64,000 nucleotides of DNA, from contig NZ_JBALOQ010000017.1 in the NCBI RefSeq assembly GCF_036962705.1, positions 62,001 to 126,000 of the forward strand, read 5' to 3'. The notes beneath the pieces are model-generated. The model saw only the letters and a program-made list of their open reading frames with translations. It ran no database searches and was not told the origin of the DNA. This DNA comes from Ferdinandcohnia sp036962705. Lineage in GTDB: Bacteria > Bacillota > Bacilli > Bacillales > Bacillaceae_L. The position numbers and the translations under genes are program-made. Positions 51,409-58,016 of the stretch are shown here, piece by piece. Each line of letters opens with the position of its first letter. Position 1 is the stretch's first letter.

Positions 51409-51633
51409 TCATGTCAATTTCACATTATTTTTTTCTTCAAATTCCTTCAATGCTTCATCTACAATTTCTTCTTTATTACCTGTCTTCGTGACTCTTACCC
51501 CTTGATGTCCCCATTGCGTTGGTAATACAAACACATCAAATTCACCATTCGCCATCTCTCCTACTGTCAAATTTACCATTGATTTAAACTCCTGAATTGC
51601 GGTTAGTTCCTTAATTTCAGTATTTTTTATCAT
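51409..51633 (-). CDS. small prophage protein, paralogue of 54774-54983
   Basis: The 74-residue protein aligns with the 69-residue product at 54774: ELTAIQ/ELTATK, FDVFVLP/YDVFVFP, GVRVTK/SVRIKQ, EEIVDEALKEFEE/EEVIEEAIKQFEE, VKLT/VRLT. Both follow GGGGGGATG ribosome sites. The function is unknown. The pair looks like an internal duplication within the accessory region. Confidence 0.7.
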   Translation of the reverse strand: MIKNTEIKELTAIQEFKSMVNLTVGEMANGEFDVFVLPTQWGHQGVRVTKTGNKEEIVDEALKEFEEKNNVKLT

Positions 51634-51821
51634 TTTACATCCCCCCTACTTAGTAAAATTCCATAATAAAGAGTTCATTCCTTTTTATTAATATGACAGA
51701 AACGTGAAGGTTTTGTGTCTTAATAGTACGTTTGCACTATTTTGGTTTTATTTGTAAAAAAATGAAGGATTATACATATTTTTGCAGAAATATAGTATTT
51801 GATAATAATAGGAGGTGTACT

Positions 51822-52838
51822 ATGAGGATAATTAAGTTATTTATTTCATTTGTTATTGTATTAACAGTTTTTACGTTTGGTGGTTTTAGTAATAAAGCTA
51901 GTGCTCAGTTTGATGAAGAGACATTTAAAACTCCCTCAAACGGAACGCTTACTTCTGGTTTTGGACCTAGATGGGGACAGCAGCACAACGGTATCGATAT
52001 TGCAGCTTATCTTAATAACCCTATCAAGGCTGCAGCAAAGGGGAAGGTAATCGAGGTAGGTAGAAACAGAGCTTCCGATAATAAAAAACCATGGTTTGGA
52101 AATTATGTTATTATTTCACATAATTTCGGAGGATCCACCACTTATAATACAGTATATGGTCATTTGAATAGTACCGCAGTAAGTGTTGGTTCTACCGTGA
52201 GCCAAGGACAAGTTATTGGATATGAAGGTAACACAGGAGACGTAGTAGGACCATCAGGAATCCATTTACATTTTGAAATTCACAGAAATGGTGCTGCAAT
52301 AAATCCAGCACCATTAACAGGCGATTGGAAATTTATATCTAGTGGCTGGACTTATAAGTATCTAGATGGAAGTTTACATAAGGGTTGGTTAAAGGATAAT
52401 GGAACATGGTATTACACCGACACCTCATCAGGTATTATGAAGACTGGATGGGTTTTAGTGGGAACAACCTGGTATTTCATGAATACCAGTGGTGCAATGC
52501 AAACTGGATGGATTGTAGATGGTAGCCATTGGTATTATCTTGCGTCAAACGGAGCAATGCAAGCTGGATGGGTACAGGATGGAAGTCATTGGTATTATTT
52601 AACTGAAGTTTCTGGTGGAGCAGTCCCTAAAGGAGCGATGCAAACCGGATGGTATTTTGACGGAAGTTCTTGGTACTATTTAAATCCTGTATCAGGTTCA
52701 ATTCCTAAAGGAGCTATGTACACAGGATGGAACCGTATTGATGGCAAAGACTATTACTTCTACAATAATGGAGTTATGGCAAAAAATACAACTGTTAATG
52801 GACGTTACTTAGGTTCAGATGGGGCTGCAACAAATTAA
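51822..52838 (+). CDS. secreted M23 metallopeptidase with cell-wall-binding repeats
   Basis: The start at 51822 follows AGGAGGTG and gives 338 residues. A signal peptide ends near ASAQ. The M23 domain has GFGPRWGQQHNGIDIAA and HLHFEIH, the zinc-binding motifs of LytM-type endopeptidases. The C-terminal 150 residues hold about six aromatic repeats (GWLKDNGTWYYTD, GWVLVGTTWYFM, GWIVDGSHWYYL) of the choline-binding/CW_binding type. It is a candidate exported wall hydrolase carried by the prophage. Confidence 0.9.
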   Translation: MRIIKLFISFVIVLTVFTFGGFSNKASAQFDEETFKTPSNGTLTSGFGPRWGQQHNGIDIAAYLNNPIKAAAKGKVIEVGRNRASDNKKPWFGNYVIISHNFGGSTTYNTVYGHLNSTAVSVGSTVSQGQVIGYEGNTGDVVGPSGIHLHFEIHRNGAAINPAPLTGDWKFISSGWTYKYLDGSLHKGWLKDNGTWYYTDTSSGIMKTGWVLVGTTWYFMNTSGAMQTGWIVDGSHWYYLASNGAMQAGWVQDGSHWYYLTEVSGGAVPKGAMQTGWYFDGSSWYYLNPVSGSIPKGAMYTGWNRIDGKDYYFYNNGVMAKNTTVNGRYLGSDGAATN

Positions 52839-52926
52839 TAGTTGTTTGACCTGAAATAAGATATATACATTATATGAAACTAGTATTATAAAAAAGGGTT
52901 TAACCTTAGTGTTTAATACATTTTTT

Positions 52927-52951
52927 GCCCTCACCTTTGTGAGGGCTGTTT
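52927..52951 (+). terminator. intrinsic terminator
   Basis: The stem GCCCTCAC/GTGAGGGC with a four-base loop and a T-rich tail follows the M23 gene. Confidence 0.8.
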
Positions 52952-52963
52952 CTTTATTATTAA

Positions 52964-52995
52964 AAAAGCCACCTACTGCTTCAAAATAGGTGGCT
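52964..52995 (-). terminator. intrinsic terminator of an unassigned minus-strand transcript
   Basis: The perfect 9-bp stem AGCCACCTA/TAGGTGGCT is followed by six Ts on the minus strand. No minus-strand gene lies upstream of it, so it implies a small RNA read from about 53080 leftward. Confidence 0.7.
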
Positions 52996-53234
52996 CTAGC
53001 GCAAAAGCCGGAATCCTCCTTTCCAACTCCTACGCAAGCCTCGTGATGATTATAAATCTAAAAATTACCAAATGCAGTTAAATTTGTCACACTTATAAAA
53101 AAATACAAAATTCGACATAAAAAGGTATAAAATAACTAAATTATTCGTTTCCCGAAACTTTTTTGTCAATTTTTGTTGAATTCGCACGACTTTTGTCTTA
53201 TGCTATATATGGAAAAAGCATTACATTTGAATAA

Positions 53235-53325
53235 GCTATACGATAACGGCAAACTTATCGAAAGATAAGGACGCAAAGCCACGAACCTAAAGCACACTTG
53301 CTATGGTAGTCGGGTTACCGAATTT
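53235..53325 (+). promoter_or_regulatory. cyclic-di-GMP-I riboswitch (GEMM-I) aptamer
   Basis: GGCAAAC (53248), the stem TTATC-GAAA-GATAA with a GNRA tetraloop, GGACGCAAAGCC (53269-53280), a CCTAAAG...TATGG tetraloop-receptor arm, and GTCGGGTTACCGA (53309-53321) appear in the order of the GEMM-I aptamer. An intrinsic terminator follows directly. The regulated operon encodes an EAL phosphodiesterase and a PilZ protein, which fits c-di-GMP feedback. Confidence 0.93.
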
Positions 53326-53332
53326 AGCGGAG

Positions 53333-53378
53333 AAAGATGACTCCCGTTTTATTTCGGCGTAGTCATCTTTTTTTTATA
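53333..53378 (+). terminator. riboswitch expression platform terminator
   Basis: The stem AAAGATGACT/AGTCATCTTT is followed by a run of Ts. It lies right after the aptamer and 39 bp before the EAL start, so c-di-GMP binding probably controls read-through. Whether ligand turns the operon on or off is not clear from sequence. Confidence 0.85.
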
Positions 53379-53416
53379 TTCTAAAAAAGTAAGAATGAAA
53401 GGGGTGATTACCAAAA

Positions 53417-54127
53417 ATGATTAAAAATTTAATACACAATGAACTATTCACACATTTTTTCCAACCCATCATTGATATTCAAACATGGACTAGGTTAGGA
53501 TATGAAGGACTTCTTAGAACCTCACATACTGCAAACCCAGAAGAAACTTTTAAACTAGCAAAAACAGAAAAACAGCTCTATGAATTAGATTCGCGGTCTA
53601 TTCATAAAGCTGCTTTTACCTTCCATTCGGCAGGATTTTCAAAAAAGGACGGTCATTTGTTTTTAAATGTATTTCCATCTACTATTACAAATACAAACTT
53701 TCTGCCCTTTATAAAGAAAATTATTACCGAAAACAACTATATAAGTCAACAAGTCATATTTGAAATTAGTGAAATGGAATCAATTAACGATTATATAGGT
53801 TTAAAAGAGAATATTTCCAAATTAAAATCAGAGGGTATTCAATTTGCAATTGATGATGTCGGAAAAGGAAACTCTAATCTCAAATCGATAATTGAGCTAA
53901 ATCCAGATTTTATTAAATTTGATAAGTATTTCTCTAAGAACCTGTATAGGGATACTAAAAAACAAGCAATTATTAAGACTATTCTCCATTACACTAATAG
54001 TCATAACATCAAATTAATTCTAGAAGGGCTTGAAACTGATGTAGATTTAGCAGTTGCAAAAGCTATTGGTGTTAAGTATGCTCAAGGCTATATATTGGGA
54101 AAACCAAAAAGCCTTAAAATTGTATAA
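53417..54127 (+). CDS. EAL-domain c-di-GMP phosphodiesterase
   Basis: This 236-residue protein is a bare EAL domain with no sensor or membrane part. Catalytic positions appear intact: EGLLR (Glu; variant of EAL), LNVFP (Asn), FEISEME (Glu), IDDVGKG (Asp pair), FIKFDKY (Lys, Asp), LEGLET (Glu) and AQGYILGKP (Gln). It should hydrolyse c-di-GMP to pGpG in the cytoplasm. It is the first gene after the riboswitch and is followed by a PilZ gene. Confidence 0.92.
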   Translation: MIKNLIHNELFTHFFQPIIDIQTWTRLGYEGLLRTSHTANPEETFKLAKTEKQLYELDSRSIHKAAFTFHSAGFSKKDGHLFLNVFPSTITNTNFLPFIKKIITENNYISQQVIFEISEMESINDYIGLKENISKLKSEGIQFAIDDVGKGNSNLKSIIELNPDFIKFDKYFSKNLYRDTKKQAIIKTILHYTNSHNIKLILEGLETDVDLAVAKAIGVKYAQGYILGKPKSLKIV

Positions 54128-54142
54128 TTGAGGTGATAATTT

Positions 54143-54688
54143 TTGAATTACATAGTTTTATCACAAACTATAATATTAGTATTTTTGTTAATTTTATTTA
54201 TTAGAGATGAACGAAGATTAGTAAAACAAGCTCATATAATTGAAACTTTAAACAAAAATAATAAATCATTAAAAAATCAATTATTAAAAGTAAATAAATT
54301 CAAGCCAGTCAACAAAAGACATTCTTATAGAATTGAACTCCCTGGAATAGATAGCAAATTTACTCTCATTGATATTGGTAACAATTCTTTAGGGGCATTA
54401 AAAAATAGGTCTTTTAACGGAATGATTAATGATATTAGTGTTGGGGGACTAAAATTTCATTCACCTTATGAATTTCCCGTTAAATACAATATTATTATTA
54501 AAATAAACTTTACTTTCCAAGGTGAGGAATTCGATTTAAGAGGTAAAATTATCCGAAGGGAAGATCACATTAAAGGAAAGTCAGTTTCATACGGTGTTGA
54601 GTTTGTTGATTTATCTGTAAATGACACCAAAAGATTAAACGTAACACTACACAATTATCAAGTTACACAAAGGAATAAAATAAGTTAA
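54143..54688 (+). CDS. membrane-anchored PilZ-domain protein
   Basis: This 181-residue protein uses a TTG start behind AGGTGAT. One N-terminal helix (VLSQTIILVFLLILFI), a coiled coil (about residues 22-52), then a PilZ domain with RHSYR (the RxxxR motif) and NDISVGGLKF (the D/NxSxxG motif), the two c-di-GMP-binding elements. It is a likely c-di-GMP receptor at the membrane. It follows the EAL gene by 15 bp under the same riboswitch. Confidence 0.87.
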   Translation: MNYIVLSQTIILVFLLILFIRDERRLVKQAHIIETLNKNNKSLKNQLLKVNKFKPVNKRHSYRIELPGIDSKFTLIDIGNNSLGALKNRSFNGMINDISVGGLKFHSPYEFPVKYNIIIKINFTFQGEEFDLRGKIIRREDHIKGKSVSYGVEFVDLSVNDTKRLNVTLHNYQVTQRNKIS

Positions 54689-54699
54689 CAAATAGTTTA

Positions 54700-54727
54700 A
54701 GCCCCACTTACGTGAGGGCTCTTTTTA
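54700..54727 (+). terminator. intrinsic terminator
   Basis: The stem AGCCCCAC/GTGAGGGCT with a four-base loop, one mismatch and a T-run ends the riboswitch operon. Confidence 0.8.
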
Positions 54728-54773
54728 TATTTTACAAATAAAAAAGCCTAATCTCCATAGAAATAGGCCTTCC

Positions 54774-54983
54774 TCATGTTAATCTTACCCAGTTTATTTC
54801 CTCAAATTGCTTTATCGCTTCTTCAATTACTTCTTCTTTTATACCTTCCTGTTTAATCCGAACAGATGTTAAATCAGATGCATCGGGAAAAACAAATACA
54901 TCATATATACCATCTACTTCAAATATCTGCAAATACACTTTAGAATTAATCACTTTGGTTGCAGTTAATTCTTTTCGTTCCAT
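54774..54983 (-). CDS. small prophage protein, paralogue of 51409-51633
   Basis: A 69-residue soluble protein with the same order of motifs as its paralogue (YDVFVFP, EEVIEEAIKQFEE, WVRLT). A minus-strand hairpin GCCTA/TAGGC with T-run lies at 54744-54771. The function is unknown. The two copies bracket the M23 and c-di-GMP genes. Confidence 0.7.
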   Translation of the reverse strand: MERKELTATKVINSKVYLQIFEVDGIYDVFVFPDASDLTSVRIKQEGIKEEVIEEAIKQFEEINWVRLT

Positions 54984-55109
54984 AATACATTCATCCCCCC
55001 ATTTAGAGGATTCAATAAGGAGAGAATTATTCCTTTGTTATTTTGTGACAAATATGTGAACGATAGGGAAAAAGACCTAACTCCTAAGAGATAGATTGCT
55101 TACCCATCC

Positions 55110-55478
55110 TTATCGTTTTGTAATTGCGCCCATACCTTCTAGTACAATTTTAGCATCTTTATTAAAGTAAGGGATTATATCCTCACGAAGCAATAGTTGA
55201 GAGTTTTCTTTGATAAGTAATTTTAATCCCCTTAAATCGAACTTTGTAGCATAAGTATTAATCGTATTTATTATTGCTAATTCATTTCTTTGTAATGGCT
55301 TGCAATCTGAATTATGCATGTCAGTTAAAAGTTTCAATAGGTCCCGAGCATTTCTATTTAGGAAATGCCTTTTGGAATTTAATAATTCAATATTTTCTTC
55401 AATGTATTTTCTTGCCGTTACTAGATCGAGAGCATCTACGTTGTTGTTTATTTCTCTAATTATCTGTTCTATATCCAT
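55110..55478 (-). CDS. prophage protein of unknown function
   Basis: This 122-residue, mostly helical protein begins DIEQIIREINNNVDALDLVTARKYIEEN and ends with an ILEGMGAITKR tail. TAGGAG precedes the ATG. Proteins of this kind occur in the accessory regions of Bacillus prophages; I do not know a function. Confidence 0.65.
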   Translation of the reverse strand: MDIEQIIREINNNVDALDLVTARKYIEENIELLNSKRHFLNRNARDLLKLLTDMHNSDCKPLQRNELAIINTINTYATKFDLRGLKLLIKENSQLLLREDIIPYFNKDAKIVLEGMGAITKR

Positions 55479-55634
55479 TTTTAAGCTCCTATAAAATTAT
55501 GTCGAATATTGTCTAACAACAATAATATCGGTTACAAAACAACGATTTGAAGAAATTTTCATATTAACGTTGTTGAAAAAAGGATTCCATAATTGTAAAA
55601 TTCCTTTAGATTCTAGTAGAGAGGTTGTATTATT

Positions 55635-55835
55635 ATGAAACCATCAATTGGTCACAATCTTAGAATGTTAAGTTTCCAAAAAAACTTCACACAATTGCAG
55701 GTTGCTCAAGCTGTTGGAATAAGTGAAAATTCTTTGAGTAGATATGAGCAGGGCCAAAGAACGCCAAGCGAAGAGTTACTCTATAAGTTTGCGGAATTTT
55801 ATGAGGTGCCTGTTTCAAAGATAAGAGTTGAATAA
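55635..55835 (+). CDS. Xre/Cro family transcriptional regulator
   Basis: The 66-residue protein is a single HTH_3 domain: GHNLRMLSFQKNFTQLQVAQAVGISENSLSRYEQGQRTPSEELLYKFAEFYEVP. It could be the regulator of the accessory genes; the main lysogeny repressor would be expected elsewhere. A weak terminator (AGCCC/GGGCT plus Ts, 55839-55866) follows. Confidence 0.9.
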   Translation: MKPSIGHNLRMLSFQKNFTQLQVAQAVGISENSLSRYEQGQRTPSEELLYKFAEFYEVPVSKIRVE

Positions 55836-55881
55836 AATAGCCCAAACATCCATGAGGGCTTTTTTAAATTTCAAATAAAAA

Positions 55882-55906
55882 AGCCCCTTCTCCGAAAAGA
55901 CAGGGC
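55882..55906 (-). terminator. intrinsic terminator
   Basis: The stem AGCCCCTTCTC/GACAGGGCT is imperfect, with six Ts on the minus strand. It ends the lysis operon region. Confidence 0.7.
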
Positions 55907-55938
55907 TACTACTAAAGAGTTTTTGGTGCAATATTAAT

Positions 55939-56046
55939 TTATCCATTAAAGAAAATCTTTATCCAACCGAAAAACGATAACCACAAAGGAATACTAAGCA
56001 ACGTTCCCCAGAAAAATTCTTTTGGAAAATTTTCTTTTTGTTGCAT
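55939..56046 (-). CDS. 35-residue phage membrane protein downstream of the endolysin
   Basis: The ATG at 56046 with AGGGACG upstream opens a 36-codon frame. It has a charged N-terminus (QQKENFPKEFF) and one hydrophobic segment (WGTLLSIPLWLSFFGWI). Position after the endolysin and before the terminator supports a real small lysis-region gene. The function is unknown. Confidence 0.6.
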   Translation of the reverse strand: MQQKENFPKEFFWGTLLSIPLWLSFFGWIKIFFNG

Positions 56047-56096
56047 TTCATCACGTCCCTAGTACTTATATACCCAAGACTTTAAGAAATTATAAC

Positions 56097-56936
56097 CTAT
56101 TTACTCGTTTCTAACCAATGTTTACGATACACATCTAAGACTTGAGCAAATGCCCTTGCTGTGTAATAATCATACACACCGTTTTGTGTACGAATCATTT
56201 GATCCTGCTGGAACTGTTTCACCTTACCAGCTGTCCAATCGTCATAGATGTCTCTATCTTTGTCGGATTGCATAATATAACCTAATGCAGCCAATTGTTG
56301 GTGCACAATCCGTACACCTTCACCTTTATCACCAACTTTTAGTGGCAACTCCCCCACCCCTTTCTCAGGCACTTGATTTAGTAATCCTGTCGATACACCT
56401 AAAACTTTAGTTTGTGGCTCCCATTGAAATTCCTTTATAACATCATTAATGAACTTTTCCCATGTGATACCGTATCTATTTAAAGCATTATCCGGATCAG
56501 TTTTTCGACCTGGGTCAAGTGTTTTATGAGAAACAATGTGTTTTTTCGGATCTAAATTATATTTTTTACAAAGGTAAACATGATACCAAACATATCGCTT
56601 GTACGCTTCTTGAAAGTTAATCTTTCCTCCCCAACAAAGCTCAACACCAATTGCTGCATCGTTCGCATCATCACCGAAAATACGATTATCGATTGGTTTG
56701 TTGTACTGTACATGCCATGCCTTTTCATTCAACGGAATCATTTCTAAAATATATTTATCATCAATGAACGTATGTGCACTTGCGCTGGGTTGTTGGTTAT
56801 TGAAATAACTCCAATTTTGATAAGCAGTAGATCCGGAATTACCGGTATCATGGGAGACAATAAATTTTACTTGCCCAATACGCTGACCACTACGTGAATT
56901 ACCGGTTCTAATGTAGTCTTTTGTAATATGGTACAT
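56097..56936 (-). CDS. phage endolysin, N-acetylmuramoyl-L-alanine amidase
   Basis: This 279-residue protein has an Amidase_2 domain with SHDTGN, SAHTFID and SHKTLDPGRKTDP, supplying the zinc-binding His residues. It is followed by a peptidoglycan-binding region from about residue 200 (LKVGDKGEGVRIVHQQLAALGY). It cuts the amide bond between muramic acid and L-Ala during lysis. It follows the holin-like genes in the usual phage order. Confidence 0.93.
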   Translation of the reverse strand: MYHITKDYIRTGNSRSGQRIGQVKFIVSHDTGNSGSTAYQNWSYFNNQQPSASAHTFIDDKYILEMIPLNEKAWHVQYNKPIDNRIFGDDANDAAIGVELCWGGKINFQEAYKRYVWYHVYLCKKYNLDPKKHIVSHKTLDPGRKTDPDNALNRYGITWEKFINDVIKEFQWEPQTKVLGVSTGLLNQVPEKGVGELPLKVGDKGEGVRIVHQQLAALGYIMQSDKDRDIYDDWTAGKVKQFQQDQMIRTQNGVYDYYTARAFAQVLDVYRKHWLETSK

Positions 56937-57042
56937 TGGTTTTCCTCCCTTTTTAATAAAATATGTTAGTCAGTCAATTTCGTACATGTTGTAACAATCC
57001 TTTAATACAAATTTAAAAAAAGCTACCTCGACTGAGATAGCC

Positions 57043-57285
57043 TTATTTCTTCATTAATTTTTGAGCTTGCAAAGCTTTCTTCTGCAGCTGCGCTTTCTTG
57101 CTTGTATAAGTGTTTTTCCAAACTGCATATACGTTTACTGCAAGTGCAGCAAATGCAGATAATACTAAAACAAATGCATTGATACTCTGTTCGTTAAACC
57201 AATCAAAAGAGATCCCGATCGTCCCAAAGAAAAATAATAATGCTGTTAGAAAACCACCTAATAAAGTAAAAACATCTTTTCTCAT
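57043..57285 (-). CDS. phage holin (SPP1-like)
   Basis: The ATG at 57285 gives 80 residues with two hydrophobic segments (TLLGGFLTALLFFFGTIGI and AFVLVLSAFAALAVNVYAVW) and a Lys/Gln-rich tail (KKAQLQKKALQAQKLMKK). This is the layout of small Gram-positive phage holins such as the SPP1 type. It lies between a coiled-coil membrane protein gene and the endolysin. Confidence 0.85.
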   Translation of the reverse strand: MRKDVFTLLGGFLTALLFFFGTIGISFDWFNEQSINAFVLVLSAFAALAVNVYAVWKNTYTSKKAQLQKKALQAQKLMKK

Positions 57286-57286
57286 C

Positions 57287-57544
57287 TTACACACTCTCCC
57301 TTTTACTAAATAATGTTTTAAGTTGTTCTTCATGCCTTGTAGTTTTAATTTTTAACAAATCGATTTCAGTATCATGTATTTCTAACTGTTTATTCGTACT
57401 TAATTCAAACTTTTGCAACGTTTTGTTTAACGCTTCGATGGATTTTTGTAGTGGTTCAATCACAATCTTTTTAAATAAAAAAATTGCAATGCCACCAATA
57501 AAGGATAAAATCCCTAAAATCCACGTGATTTCTTGTAAGTACAA
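57287..57544 (-). CDS. phage lysis-module membrane protein with coiled coil
   Basis: This 85-residue protein has an N-terminal membrane helix (ITWILGILSFIGGIAIFLF) and a coiled coil (IEALNKTLQKFELSTNKQLEIHDTEIDLLK). It is in the position of XhlA-type holin partners, though the order of helix and coiled coil is reversed compared with XhlA. The stop lies one base before the holin start. Confidence 0.75.
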   Translation of the reverse strand: MYLQEITWILGILSFIGGIAIFLFKKIVIEPLQKSIEALNKTLQKFELSTNKQLEIHDTEIDLLKIKTTRHEEQLKTLFSKRESV

Positions 57545-57579
57545 ATTCCGCTCACCCTTTCAAGGCAAAATAAAAACAC

Positions 57580-57708
57580 CTACTCGGCTAGGTGCCCTAA
57601 TCCTTCATCTTCTAAAATTTGTTTAACCTGTGGTTTAAGTAGTTCTGGAACATCTGAGTATGACTTCATACCCTTCATGATGTAGGTTGCAAATAACATA
57701 GCTAGCAT
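57580..57708 (-). CDS. small phage protein (CD1375-like, 42 aa)
   Basis: The ATG at 57708, eight bases after AGGAGGT, opens a 43-codon frame with MLFATYIMKGMKSYSDVPELL and QVKQILEDEGL. This matches the small CD1375-like proteins found between tail and lysis genes of Gram-positive phages. The terminator CACCTA/TAGGTG with Ts overlaps the stop. The function is unknown. Confidence 0.75.
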   Translation of the reverse strand: MLAMLFATYIMKGMKSYSDVPELLKPQVKQILEDEGLGHLAE

Positions 57709-57724
57709 ATCTTGTTTCACCTCC

Positions 57725-58003
57725 TCAACCTCCTAATATCATTTCGGCTAATTCCATAATTGCAAGTGCATTCAATTCATTTTCCGCTTGGACTTGTTCA
57801 AGACTTAATGGTTGCACATTCAGTTCCTGTCGCCTCTGATCCAATTCCTCTGGAGAAAGACCTTCCTTCCATTGTTTCAACTCGAAATCATAGATTGGTA
57901 AGCAAAGAGATCCTTCCCACCCCGGGACAACAAATTCACTTTCTTCGTACTCACTTAGTACTTCAATCGATTGTCCTTGCTCATTAACCCGATGCCACTC
58001 CAT
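57725..58003 (-). CDS. small phage protein between tail and lysis genes
   Basis: The ATG at 58003 (GAAGGTG upstream) gives 92 residues: WHRVNEQGQSIEVLSEYEES, a central PIYDFELKQWKEGLSPEELDQR segment, and a helical C-terminus. Such proteins often follow the tail fibre gene and may be assembly factors. It is encoded 16 bp upstream of the 42-residue gene. Confidence 0.7.
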   Translation of the reverse strand: MEWHRVNEQGQSIEVLSEYEESEFVVPGWEGSLCLPIYDFELKQWKEGLSPEELDQRRQELNVQPLSLEQVQAENELNALAIMELAEMILGG

Positions 58004-58016
58004 AAAAATCACCTTC

